Source: Streptomyces sp. NRRL F-5122 (GTDB lineage: Bacteria > Actinomycetota > Actinomycetes > Streptomycetales > Streptomycetaceae). From it: DNA of 64,000 nt. Of this stretch, positions 1-7,621 are shown piece after piece. The stretch covers positions 62,001 through 126,000 of the forward strand of contig NZ_LMWH01000004.1 of assembly GCF_001507435.1 (NCBI RefSeq), in the 5' to 3' direction. Numbering within the stretch: position 1 is the stretch's first letter; each line of letters starts with the position of its first letter. Under the pieces are notes generated by a model that worked only from the letters and a program-made list of their open reading frames with translations, made no database searches and had not been told where the DNA came from. The position numbers were made by a program, and so were the translations under genes.

Positions 1-732
1 TCGCGCCATCTCACCCGGGTGACCTTGGAGCTCGGCGGGAAGTCGGCGGCCGTGGTGCTGCCGGACGCGGACCTCTCCACGACGGTGGCCGGGATCGTCC
101 CGGCCGCCTGGATGAACAACGGGCAGGCCTGTGTGGCGCAGACCCGCATCCTGGTGCCGCGCTCACGCTACGACGAGTTCGCCGAGGCCCTCGCGGCCGC
201 GGCGGGGGCGCTCGTGGTGGGCGATCCGCTGGACCCGGCGACCCAGGTCGGTCCGCTGGTGGCCGCCCGCCAGCAGCGGCGCAACCTCGACTACATCGGG
301 ATCGGCCAGGAGGAGGGTGCCAAGGTGCTCACCGGCGGCGGGCGCCCCGCGGGCCTCACCCGCGGCTGGTACGTGGAGCCGACCCTGTTCGGCGACGTCG
401 ACAACTCCATGCGGATCGCCCGCGAGGAGATCTTCGGGCCGGTCGTCTGCCTGCTCCCGTACGGCGACGAGGGCGAGGCCGTGAAGATCGCGAACGACTC
501 CGACTACGGCCTGAGCGGCAGCGTCTGGACGGCGGACGTCGAGCGCGGTATCGACGTCGCCCGGCAGGTGCGTACCGGCACGTACTCGGTGAACACCTTC
601 AGTCTCGACATGCTGGGTCCCTTCGGCGGCTACAAGAACTCGGGTCTTGGGCGGGAGTTCGGGCCCGAGGGGTACGGCGAGTTCCTGGAGCACAAGATGA
701 TCCATCTGCCGGCCGGGTACGGGGAGGCGTAG
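1..732 (+). CDS. Aldehyde dehydrogenase, C-terminal part (cut by window edge)
   Basis: NAD(P)-dependent oxidation of an aldehyde to an acid or acyl product, cytoplasmic. The frame is open from base 1, so the Rossmann half lies outside the window; 243 residues are visible of a family length near 480. The LELGGK motif (general-base Glu) is at residues 9-14, the catalytic Cys lies in NNGQACVAQTR near residue 44, and the EEIFGPVV motif follows in the C-terminal half. The stop is 3 bases before a ferredoxin gene, so the two are almost certainly one operon. ALDH plus a small ferredoxin is typical of cytochrome P450 / lipid-oxidation clusters. With the KstR-like gene next door, a role in sterol or branched-lipid side-chain oxidation is an inference; the substrate is unknown. 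Confidence 0.93.
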   Translation, partial: SRHLTRVTLELGGKSAAVVLPDADLSTTVAGIVPAAWMNNGQACVAQTRILVPRSRYDEFAEALAAAAGALVVGDPLDPATQVGPLVAARQQRRNLDYIGIGQEEGAKVLTGGGRPAGLTRGWYVEPTLFGDVDNSMRIAREEIFGPVVCLLPYGDEGEAVKIANDSDYGLSGSVWTADVERGIDVARQVRTGTYSVNTFSLDMLGPFGGYKNSGLGREFGPEGYGEFLEHKMIHLPAGYGEA

Positions 733-735
733 CGC

Positions 736-969
736 ATGGGAGACCTCTGGCACATCGAGGTGGACCGCTCGGTCTGCATCGGGTCCGCACAGTGCGTCCA
801 CCGCGCGGCCGACGCCTTCCGCCTCGACGGTGCACGGCAGTCCCACCCCGTGGATCCGGACGCCGACGCGGGCGAGCAGATCCTGGACGCGGCGGAGAAC
901 TGCCCGGTGGAGGCGATCGTGATCACCCTGGTGGAGAGCGGGGAGCCGGTGTTCCCGCCGGAGGACTGA
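736..969 (+). CDS. 3Fe-4S ferredoxin
   Basis: A 77-residue soluble electron carrier. The cluster ligands are visible as C-I-G-S-A-Q-C near residues 14-20 and a C-P pair near residues 59-60. This is the three-cysteine pattern of actinobacterial [3Fe-4S] ferredoxins that feed electrons to P450s (FdxD-like in mycobacteria). It starts 3 bases after the aldehyde dehydrogenase stop, so the genes are co-transcribed. No P450 is in the window; it may lie upstream of base 1. The acidic C-terminal tail (EPVFPPED) is unremarkable. Confidence 0.92.
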   Translation: MGDLWHIEVDRSVCIGSAQCVHRAADAFRLDGARQSHPVDPDADAGEQILDAAENCPVEAIVITLVESGEPVFPPED

Positions 970-1243
970 GTGATCACCGGACGGTAGTCCGGATTACCCG
1001 AAAAATATTGATTAGGGGGTTCCGTCAGGAGATGCCGGTGTTAAGCTTAAAAGTGCCTACGAGGCGAGCGAGGAAACTCGACCGGAAGCTGCCGACTTTG
1101 GCGTGAGGTTTCGATTTCCGCTGAGGCCGACATCGGTCGGCCGAGGGGCCGGAAGGTCGAAAGACCGGAAGGTCATCCAGACCCGTCTCGTAGGTTTTTC
1201 CGTGCCCGCGGACCGGATGGGTGGGGCCCTCCCGCCTCGGGGC
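970..1243. other. Convergent intergenic region with hairpins and a direct repeat
   Basis: 274 bases between the ferredoxin (+) and the TetR gene (-), with no credible gene and a stretch (about 990-1060) that is AT-rich for this genome. A perfect 7-bp hairpin GGCCGAC-ATCG-GTCGGCC spans 1125-1142. A GGTC-GAAA-GACC hairpin with a GNRA-type loop spans 1155-1166, embedded in a 10-base direct repeat CCGGAAGGTC (1149-1158 and 1165-1174). A weaker CCGGA/TCCGG stem follows the ferredoxin stop (977-992). Likely transcription termination for both convergent units; no protein or RNA gene is recognised. Confidence 0.5.
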
Positions 1244-1888
1244 CTAGTGCGGCTCACGAGGGCCGGTGAGGTCGATGAGCCGGCACACCGTCTCGATGTC
1301 GATCTTGACCTGGGCGATGGAGGCGCGGCCCGAGAGCCAGGTGATCAGAGCCGAGTGCCAGGTGTGTTCGATCACCCGGACCGCGGAGAGCTGTTCCGGA
1401 GTCGGGTCGTCCAGCCCCATCGCGTCCAGGATGATCGCCGTCGTCTGACGGGAGACCTGGTCCACCTCCGGGGAGACGCTGCGGTCCGCGAAGGTCAGTG
1501 CGCGCACCATGGCGTCGGCCAGATGGGGCTCGCGCTGCAGGGCGCGGAAGGCGCGCATCAGGGTCTCCGCCACCCGCTCGGAGGCCGTCTCCCCGGAAGG
1601 CGGCTTCTTGCGCAGGGTGCCGTGCATGTGCTCCAACTGGTCCTGCATGGTGGCGACGAGCAGATGCACCTTCGAGGGGAAGTAGCGGTAGAGCGTGCCC
1701 AGAGCGACCTGCGAGGACTCCGCGACCTCGCGCATCTGCACCGCGTCGAAACCGCCCCGGCTGGCCAGCTGTGCGCTCGCGTGCAGGATCCTGCGGCGGC
1801 GCGCCTCCTGCCGCTCGGTGAGCGGCGGTGAGGCCGGCTGGACCGCCGGTCGCGCGGTACTGGCTGGCACCTTGGCTTCCGCAGGCAT
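1244..1888 (-). CDS. TetR-family repressor, KstR-like
   Basis: 214-residue one-component repressor. The N-terminal helix-turn-helix (about residues 32-78) contains QVALGTLYRYFPSKVHLL, which closely resembles mycobacterial and rhodococcal KstR, the acyl-CoA-responsive repressor of sterol catabolism. The C-terminal ligand domain is all-helical and of normal length. The ATG at 1888 follows a disordered Pro/Ala-rich lead. It is divergent from the glycosyltransferase operon, and the intergenic gap holds a perfect KstR-type operator (2026-2039); a second copy is 16 kb away. KstR assignment rests on the recognition-helix resemblance and the two matching sites. The effector in this organism is unknown. 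Confidence 0.85.
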   Translation of the reverse strand: MPAEAKVPASTARPAVQPASPPLTERQEARRRRILHASAQLASRGGFDAVQMREVAESSQVALGTLYRYFPSKVHLLVATMQDQLEHMHGTLRKKPPSGETASERVAETLMRAFRALQREPHLADAMVRALTFADRSVSPEVDQVSRQTTAIILDAMGLDDPTPEQLSAVRVIEHTWHSALITWLSGRASIAQVKIDIETVCRLIDLTGPREPH

Positions 1889-2025
1889 GGGTCCCGTTCC
1901 GTGACAGTCGGTGAGGGCGGGCGATCAGACAGCATGGCAGGGTGCCGGTCGTGGCGCGAATCACCCGGGCCACCACTCACAGCGGCGCTACCTGCCGGTA
2001 GATTCAGAGCCCCTACGATCAAGTC

Positions 2026-2039
2026 TGAAACTTGTTCTA
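2026..2039. promoter_or_regulatory. KstR-type operator
   Basis: TGAAACTTGTTCTA matches TNNAACNNGTTNNA, the palindromic KstR consensus, at every fixed position. It lies between the divergent KstR-like gene and the glycosyltransferase operon. Its right half overlaps the -35 of a well-formed forward promoter, so binding should repress the glycosyltransferase operon and possibly the regulator itself. Confidence 0.75.
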
Positions 2040-2061
2040 GATTACCGTCCCGGCGTAATCT
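2032..2061 (+). promoter_or_regulatory. Predicted sigma-70-type promoter of the glycosyltransferase operon
   Basis: A -35-like TTGTTC (2032-2037) and a -10-like TAATCT (2056-2061) are separated by 18 bases. This gives a start near 2068 and a short leader before the GTG at 2094. The -35 is inside the KstR-type operator, an arrangement expected for direct repression. Confidence 0.55.
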
Positions 2062-2093
2062 CGCGGGAAAATGGCAGGGAGAAGGGGCCGAGA

Positions 2094-3533
2094 GTGACCG
2101 CTGAGGCCAGGGAGGCGGGTCCCCAGGAGGGCATGGCCGCGGACGGGGAGAGTCCGTTGCGCATCGCGCTCCTCACCTACAAGGGAAACCCGTTCTGCGG
2201 CGGTCAGGGTGTCTATGTGCGGCACCTCTCGCGCGAACTGGTCCGGCTCGGCCATCGTGTCGAGGTGATCGGTGCCCAGCCGTACCCCGTGCTCGACGAG
2301 GGCGAGGACCTTCAGGGCCTGACCCTCACCGAACTGCCCAGCCTCGACCTGTACCGGCAGCCCGACCCCTTCCGAACCCCGGGGCGCGAGGAGTACCGGG
2401 ACTGGATCGACGCCCTCGAAGTGGCGACGATGTGGACCGGCGGCTTCCCGGAGCCGCTGACCTTCTCGCTGCGCGCCCGCCGCCATCTGCGTGCCCGGCG
2501 CGGCGACTTCGACGTCGTGCACGACAACCAGACACTCGGTTACGGCCTGTTGGGTGAGGTGGGGGCGCCGCTGGTGACCACCATCCATCACCCCATCACC
2601 GTGGACCGCCAGTTGGAGCTGGACGCGGCCGAGGGCTGGCAGCGCAGACTCTCCGTCCGGCGCTGGTACGCGTTCGCGCGGATGCAGAGGCGGGTGGCCC
2701 GCCGGCTGCCCTCGGTGCTCACCGTCTCCGGCACCTCCCGCCAGGAGATCGTCGACCACCTCGGTGTCTCCCGGGACCGCATCCGCGTCGTGCACATCGG
2801 TGCCGACACGGACCTGTTCTCGCCGGACGCCTCGGTGCCGCAGGTGCCCGGCCGGATCGTCACCACCTCCAGTGCGGACGTGCCGCTCAAGGGCCTGGTC
2901 TTCCTGATCGAGGCGCTCGCGAAGCTGCGGACCGAGCATCCGCGGGCGCATCTGATCGTGGTCGGCAAGCGGGCGCAGGACGGACCGGTCGCCCAGGCCA
3001 TCGAGCGGTACGGGCTCGAGGGCGCCGTCGACTTCGTCAAGGGCATCTCGGACGCGGAACTGGTCGATCTGGTGCGATCGGCCGAGGTGGCCTGCGTGCC
3101 CTCGCTGTACGAGGGCTTCTCGCTGCCGGCCGCCGAGGCGATGGCGACGGGTACGCCGCTGGTGGCCACCACCGGTGGTGCCGTGCCCGAGGTCGCGGGA
3201 GCGGACGGCGAGACCTGTCTGGCGGTGCCCCCGGCCGACGCCGGCGCGCTGGCCACCGCGATCGGAAGGCTGCTCGGGGACTCGGAGCTGCGGGCACGGC
3301 TGGGAGCGGCCGGACGCCGTCGCGTGCTGCGCCACTTCACCTGGGCCAAGGCCGCCGAGGGCACGGTGGCGCGGTACCGCGAGGCCGTCGCCGCCTCCGT
3401 CCGGCAGGACACCCGGCGCTCCGCGGCCCCGACACGGGCCGCCCGCGCGGCCGAAGAAGCGGTCGCGGCCGAGAAACCGGCCGCCGCCGAAGAGATCGTC
3501 GTACCCAATCGCGAAAGCAGGGCCACGTGCTGA
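2094..3533 (+). CDS. GT4-family glycosyltransferase
   Basis: 479-residue GT-B fold enzyme expected to transfer a sugar from a nucleotide donor in the cytoplasm. The N-terminal acceptor domain begins RIALLTYKGNPFCGGQGVYV with the glycine-rich GT4 start. The C-terminal donor domain has YEGFSLPAAEAMATGTPLV, which holds the E-x7-E motif. A low-complexity Ala/Glu/Arg tail ends the protein. GTG 2094 is chosen because GGGAGAAGGGG lies 6-7 bases upstream; the frame is open back to 1911, but that would place the start before the promoter. The stop overlaps the next gene's start, so it is translationally coupled to the methyltransferase. Acceptor and sugar are unknown; KstR control suggests a lipid or terpenoid acceptor (inference). 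Confidence 0.88.
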   Translation: MTAEAREAGPQEGMAADGESPLRIALLTYKGNPFCGGQGVYVRHLSRELVRLGHRVEVIGAQPYPVLDEGEDLQGLTLTELPSLDLYRQPDPFRTPGREEYRDWIDALEVATMWTGGFPEPLTFSLRARRHLRARRGDFDVVHDNQTLGYGLLGEVGAPLVTTIHHPITVDRQLELDAAEGWQRRLSVRRWYAFARMQRRVARRLPSVLTVSGTSRQEIVDHLGVSRDRIRVVHIGADTDLFSPDASVPQVPGRIVTTSSADVPLKGLVFLIEALAKLRTEHPRAHLIVVGKRAQDGPVAQAIERYGLEGAVDFVKGISDAELVDLVRSAEVACVPSLYEGFSLPAAEAMATGTPLVATTGGAVPEVAGADGETCLAVPPADAGALATAIGRLLGDSELRARLGAAGRRRVLRHFTWAKAAEGTVARYREAVAASVRQDTRRSAAPTRAARAAEEAVAAEKPAAAEEIVVPNRESRATC

Positions 3534-4279
3534 CCGTCGACTTCTCCCGGTTCCCGCTCGCCCCGGGAGACCGCGTCCTGGACCTCGGCTGCGGTGCCGG
3601 ACGGCACGCGTTCGAGTGCTACCGGCGCGGAGCCCAGGTCGTGGCCCTCGACCGCAACGGCGAGGAGATCCGCGAGGTCGCCAAGTGGTTCGCGGCGATG
3701 AAGGAGGCCGGCGAGGCCCCCGAGGGCGCCACCGCGACCGCGATGGAGGGGGACGCCCTTGCGCTCCCCTTCCCCGACGAGTCCTTCGACGTCGTGATCA
3801 TTTCCGAGGTCATGGAGCACATCCCGGACGACAAGGGCGTGCTCGCCGAGATGGTCCGGGTGCTCAAGCCGGGCGGACGCATCGCGATCACCGTGCCGCG
3901 CTACGGCCCCGAGAAGGTCTGCTGGACCCTGTCCGACGCCTATCACGAGGTCGAGGGCGGTCATATCCGCATCTACCGCGCGGACGAGCTCCTCGCGAAG
4001 ATCCGGCAGGCCGGGCTCAAGCCGTACGGCACGCACCACGCGCACGCGCTGCACTCGCCGTACTGGTGGCTCAAGTGCGCCTTCGGCGTCGACAACGACA
4101 AGGCGCTGCCGGTGCGCGCGTACCACAAGCTCCTGGTCTGGGACATCATGAAGAAACCCGTCGCCACCCGGGTCGCCGAACAGGCGCTGAACCCGCTGAT
4201 CGGCAAGAGCTTCGTCGCCTACGCGACAAAGCCGCATCTGCCCCGGCTCTCCGGGGCCTCCGAGGCGGCCGGCCAGTGA
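3527..4279 (+). CDS. Class I SAM-dependent methyltransferase
   Basis: 250-residue Rossmann-fold methyltransferase. Motif I is VLDLGCGAGRHA near residues 17-28, an acidic motif II lies in VVALDRNG, and a motif-IV-like FDVVIISEVMEHI follows. It starts with GTG inside GTGCTGA, overlapping the glycosyltransferase stop, and its own stop overlaps the next start (GTGA), so the three genes behave as one translationally coupled unit. The fold resembles ubiquinone/menaquinone-type small-molecule methyltransferases. The substrate is unknown, presumably the product or acceptor shared with its partners. Confidence 0.88.
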   Translation: MLTVDFSRFPLAPGDRVLDLGCGAGRHAFECYRRGAQVVALDRNGEEIREVAKWFAAMKEAGEAPEGATATAMEGDALALPFPDESFDVVIISEVMEHIPDDKGVLAEMVRVLKPGGRIAITVPRYGPEKVCWTLSDAYHEVEGGHIRIYRADELLAKIRQAGLKPYGTHHAHALHSPYWWLKCAFGVDNDKALPVRAYHKLLVWDIMKKPVATRVAEQALNPLIGKSFVAYATKPHLPRLSGASEAAGQ

Positions 4280-5346
4280 CGACCCCCCGGACAGAACACC
4301 TCGTCCTGCCCGGGGTCCTCACCGCCGAGGAGGCCGCCGCGACCGTCGGCGGGCTCCTCGCCGTGCAGCGGGAGGACGGAGCCATCCCGTGGTTCCGGGG
4401 GCACCATCTCGACCCGTGGGACCACGTCGAGGCGGCCATGGCACTGGACGCGGCCGACGAGAACGAAGCGGCCGAACGCGCCTACGAGTGGCTGGCCCGG
4501 CACCAGAACGAGGACGGCTCCTGGTATGCGGCGTACGCCGACGGGGACCCGCAGGACGTGACGGACCGCGGCCGGGAGACGAACTTCGTCGCCTACGTGG
4601 CCGTGGGGGTGTGGCACCACTACCTCGCGACCGGTGACGACACGTTCCTGGACCGGATGTGGCCGACCGTGTACGCGGCCGTGGAGTTCGTGCTGCGCCT
4701 CCAACTGCCCGGCGGGCAGATCGGATGGAAGCGCGAGGACGACGGAACGGCCGTGACGGACGCGCTGCTCACCGGCTGCTCCTCGATCCACCATGCGCTG
4801 CGGTGCGCTCTCGCGATCGCGGAACAGCGTGAAGAGCCCCAGCCCGACTGGGAGTTGGCGGTGGGCGCGCTGCGGCACGCGATACGCAGGCATCCCGAGC
4901 GCTTTCTCGACAAGGACCGCTACTCGATGGACTGGTACTACCCGGTCCTGGGGGGCGCACTGACGGGCGTCGAGGCGAAGGAGCGCATCGAGGCGGACTG
5001 GCACCGCTTCGTCGTGCCCGGCCTCGGTGTGCGCTGCGTCGTCCCCAACCCGTGGGTGACCGGCGGCGAGTCGGCCGAACTCGCCCTGGCCCTGTGGGCC
5101 GTGGGCGAATCCGACCGCGCGCTGGAGATCCTTCAGTCGATCCAGCACCTGCGGGACCCGGAGACGGGCCTTTACTGGACGGGCTACGTCTTCGAGGACC
5201 GCACGATCTGGCCGAGGGAGCTCACCACCTGGACGGCTGGTTCACTGCTTCTGGCCGTGGCCGCGCTCGGCGGGGACGAGCCGACGTGCGCGGTCTTCGG
5301 GGGCGAGCGCCTGCCGCGGGGCCTGGAGGCCGACTGCTGCGCGTAG
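4276..5346 (+). CDS. Prenyltransferase / terpenoid-cyclase-fold (alpha/alpha toroid) protein
   Basis: 356 residues rich in helical repeats with the HQNEDGSWYAAY pattern seen in squalene-cyclase, prenyltransferase-beta and six-hairpin glycosidase toroids. Entries of this family are commonly labelled prenyltransferase. No DXDD protonation motif of class II cyclases is evident, so a true cyclase activity is doubtful; a glycoside-processing toroid is an alternative. GTG 4276 overlaps the methyltransferase stop as GTGA. It is the last gene of the three-gene operon and is followed directly by a large palindromic terminator-like repeat. Function unknown. Confidence 0.75.
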   Translation: MTTPRTEHLVLPGVLTAEEAAATVGGLLAVQREDGAIPWFRGHHLDPWDHVEAAMALDAADENEAAERAYEWLARHQNEDGSWYAAYADGDPQDVTDRGRETNFVAYVAVGVWHHYLATGDDTFLDRMWPTVYAAVEFVLRLQLPGGQIGWKREDDGTAVTDALLTGCSSIHHALRCALAIAEQREEPQPDWELAVGALRHAIRRHPERFLDKDRYSMDWYYPVLGGALTGVEAKERIEADWHRFVVPGLGVRCVVPNPWVTGGESAELALALWAVGESDRALEILQSIQHLRDPETGLYWTGYVFEDRTIWPRELTTWTAGSLLLAVAALGGDEPTCAVFGGERLPRGLEADCCA

Positions 5347-5425
5347 GGCCCGTCGTTCGGATCATGCCGGCGTCGGCCGAAAGGCGCGGTCGCTCCCAGC
5401 CGACCTGATCCAAACGACGGACCCT
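5346..5425. repeat. Palindromic intergenic repeat, copy 1 (bidirectional terminator-like)
   Basis: Arms at 5346-5364 and 5406-5424 pair at 17 of 19 positions, carrying GTCGTTCGGATCA on the left and TGATCCAAACGAC on the right. The central about 40 bases (ATGCCGGCGTCG...GGCGCGGTCGC...CAGCCGACC) are almost the same as in copy 2 at 13853-13930. It sits exactly between convergent genes. Related long palindromes recur in Streptomyces genomes, so a mobile or amplified terminator is plausible. Confidence 0.75.
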
Positions 5426-5434
5426 GGGCGCAGC

Positions 5435-5728
5435 TCAGTGCCGGTGGATGCGGTGGGCGATGGCGTGGCCCACGAAGAGGTAGACCACGGCGGCCAGTCC
5501 GTAGCCGGCGACCACGCGCGCCCAGGCCTCGTCGAAGGTGAACAGGTCGTGCGACCAGCCCGCGAGCCAGTTCGCCGCGTCGTGGACGAACTGCACCAGG
5601 TCGTTGGCGCGGTTGGCGTCCAGCAGGTACATCAGGATCCACAGGCCCAGGATGAAGGCCATGACGTCGGCGACGATGGCGATGACCGTGCCGGCCTGGT
5701 TCGTACCGTTGCGATATCGAGGAGACAT
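5435..5728 (-). CDS. Small integral membrane protein
   Basis: 97 residues with two predicted membrane helices, about residues 15-37 (IAIVADVMAFILGLWILMYL) and 70-90 (ARVVAGYGLAAVVYLFVGHA). A polar segment between them is rich in Asp/Asn/Trp, and the C-terminus is His/Arg-rich (HAIAHRIHRH). ATG 5728 is chosen because the protein begins cleanly before the first helix; the upstream frame is non-coding in character. It converges with the operon on its left across the palindromic repeat. No family function is recognised. Confidence 0.75.
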   Translation of the reverse strand: MSPRYRNGTNQAGTVIAIVADVMAFILGLWILMYLLDANRANDLVQFVHDAANWLAGWSHDLFTFDEAWARVVAGYGLAAVVYLFVGHAIAHRIHRH

Positions 5729-5915
5729 GTTCTTCGGATTGCCCGTCGACCTCGGTTGAAACGCGCGCGACCGCCGCACATCCCTTGTGGGACAAGGGAG
5801 CCACCCGATCGGCCCGGCCCGGTCGGCACCCCGGGCCGCGGCGTGTGACGCTGCCTTGAGAGCCGTGTCTCCCGGCCGGGAGACGTACCGTTCCTCGCCA
5901 AGGCCGGAGGATCCC

Positions 5916-6470
5916 GTGTCCCGACCGATACGCGCCCTCGCGGTGACCCTCGCGACGTGCTCCACCCTGTTCGCCGGGACCGCCTGCGGTGGTCGTACCG
6001 CCGTGCAGCAGGTCGCCGGCAACTACATCGTGGTCGCCTCGCCCTCGCCGAGCACCCCGGCCGAACGGCAGAAGCTGGCCAGGACCCGCTTCCTGGCGAA
6101 CGCGGGGCTCGCGGCCGGGGCCACGTACCAGTGGATCGTGAAGCCGTGGAAGGCCGGCGGGTTCAAGAACGGCGCACGGGGGCGGCAGGAGGCCCTGGTG
6201 AAGGCCGGCCTCGCGGGTACCTTCGCGTACAACCGGCTCAGGGCGGCCCAGCGCAGCGCCCAGGGTGATCCGACGCTCGCCAGGGCCCTCGCTCCGCTCG
6301 CCGCGGGCATCGACGGGCTGAGGACCCTGCCGACGCGGCTGAGCAACGGCGACGAGTCGGCGGTGAGTTCCTTCGCCGACGTGGTCAGCAAGGTGAAGAG
6401 CGCGAGCCGCGGCGCGGGCACCCCGGTCAGGAACCAGTACCCGACGGCCAGACAGCTCACGGTGGACTGA
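5916..6470 (+). CDS. Secreted or lipoprotein-like hypothetical protein
   Basis: 184 residues starting at GTG 5916 with an export signal (RPIRALAVTLATCSTLFAGTAC) whose Cys near residue 24 could be lipidated, although the lipobox (GTAC) is weak. The mature part has no recognised domain and shows an extended Ala/Arg-rich helical middle. GGAGGATCCC upstream gives a plausible ribosome site. It is a stand-alone gene between two minus-strand genes. Extracytoplasmic location is inferred from the signal alone. Confidence 0.7.
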   Translation: MSRPIRALAVTLATCSTLFAGTACGGRTAVQQVAGNYIVVASPSPSTPAERQKLARTRFLANAGLAAGATYQWIVKPWKAGGFKNGARGRQEALVKAGLAGTFAYNRLRAAQRSAQGDPTLARALAPLAAGIDGLRTLPTRLSNGDESAVSSFADVVSKVKSASRGAGTPVRNQYPTARQLTVD

Positions 6471-6496
6471 GACGGAACGTCGCGGGGCGGTGCGCG

Positions 6497-7507
6497 CTAT
6501 GTGCTGAGTTCGGCCAGCACCCGCAGCGTGTGCGGGTCCGGGGCCAGGGCCAGCAGATCGGTCACCGGGCTCTTGCGCCACAACTCCAGCCGCTCCGCGA
6601 TCCGTTCGCGCGGACCGACGAGCGAGATCTCGTCGGCGAAGACGTCGGGCACGGCCCGCACCGCCTCCTCCCGGCGTCCCTCCAGGAACAGCCGCTGGAT
6701 GCGCCGCGCCTCCTCCTCGTACCCCATACGCGCCATGAGGTCGGCGTGGAAGTTCCGTGCCGCGTGCCCCATGCCGCCGATGTAGAAGCCGAGCATGGCC
6801 TTGACCGGCAGCAGCCCCTGCGGGACGTCGTCGCAGACGCGCACCTGTGCCATGGGGGCGACGAGGAAGCCGTCGGGCACCTCGGCCAGGGCGGCTCCGT
6901 AGACCTCGGGACGGGTCGGCGCCCAGTACAGCGGAAGCCAGCCGTCGGCGATCCGGGTCGTCTGCGCCACGTTCTTCGGCCCCTCGGCGCCGCACAGGAT
7001 CGGCAGGTCGGCGCGCAGGGGGTGGGTGATCGGTTTCAGCGCCTTGCCGAGCCCGGTGCCGTCCGTCCCGGGGTAGGGCAGGGGGTGGAAGCGTCCATCC
7101 AGTGCGACCGGGGCCTCACGCCGCAGGACCTGGCGTACGACGTCGACGTACTCCCGGGTGGCGGTCAGCGGGGAGGCGGGGAACGGCCGCCCGTACCAGC
7201 CCTCGACGACCTGCGGACCCGACAGCCCGAGGCCGAGCATCATGCGTCCGCCGGAGAGATGGTCGAGGGTGAGTGCGTGCATCGCGGTCGTGGTCGGGGA
7301 GCGGGCCGCCATCTGGGCGACGGCCGTGCCCAGGCCGATCCTCGAGGTCTGCGCGGCGATCCAGGTCAGCGGGGTGAAGGCGTCCGATCCCCAGGACTCG
7401 GCGGTCCACACCGAGTGGTAACCGAGCCGCTGGGCCTCCAGCGCCCGCGAGACGTGGTCCGCCGCCGGGCCTCGGCCCCAGTAGCCGAGCGCGAGTCCGA
7501 GCCGCAT
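6497..7507 (-). CDS. LLM-class (luciferase-like) F420-dependent oxidoreductase
   Basis: 336-residue TIM-barrel flavin/F420 oxidoreductase. Family landmarks are MRLGLALGYWG at the N-terminus, VWTAESWGSDAFTPL, LGTAVAQMAARSP and HLSGGRMMLGLGLSGPQV. ATG 7507 is preceded by GGAGGCGAC, which favours it over the ATG 11 codons upstream. Such enzymes in actinomycetes use reduced F420 for hydride transfer to varied substrates. An F420:NADPH oxidoreductase is encoded at the end of this window but not adjacent. Substrate unknown. Confidence 0.88.
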   Translation of the reverse strand: MRLGLALGYWGRGPAADHVSRALEAQRLGYHSVWTAESWGSDAFTPLTWIAAQTSRIGLGTAVAQMAARSPTTTAMHALTLDHLSGGRMMLGLGLSGPQVVEGWYGRPFPASPLTATREYVDVVRQVLRREAPVALDGRFHPLPYPGTDGTGLGKALKPITHPLRADLPILCGAEGPKNVAQTTRIADGWLPLYWAPTRPEVYGAALAEVPDGFLVAPMAQVRVCDDVPQGLLPVKAMLGFYIGGMGHAARNFHADLMARMGYEEEARRIQRLFLEGRREEAVRAVPDVFADEISLVGPRERIAERLELWRKSPVTDLLALAPDPHTLRVLAELST

Positions 7508-7576
7508 GTCGCCTCCATACGTACTGAACTGACGAGCCATCAGAAATGGGACGCAGGGCCGCGACTGTACGACAAC

Positions 7577-7604
7577 GGCCCCCCGCCCGGAAGGGCGAGG
7601 GGCC
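7577..7604 (-). terminator. Intrinsic-type hairpin after the Q/P-rich membrane protein gene
   Basis: Arms GGCCCCCCGCCC (7577-7588) and GGGCGAGGGGCC (7593-7604) pair at 11 of 12 positions around a GGAA loop, just downstream of the minus-strand gene ending at 7622. There is no long T tract, as is common in Streptomyces. Confidence 0.75.
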
Positions 7605-7621
7605 GTATGCCGATGAGGGGG

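Noticed and set aside
2037..4237. Long minus-strand frames opposite the glycosyltransferase operon
   Set aside because: High-GC shadow ORFs: no domain, Arg/Gly/His-biased composition, and no ribosome site, while the plus strand carries clear enzyme motifs.
4276..5346. Hopanoid/squalene cyclase
   Set aside because: The toroid-like repeats fit, but length is about half of squalene-hopene cyclase and no DXDD motif is visible.
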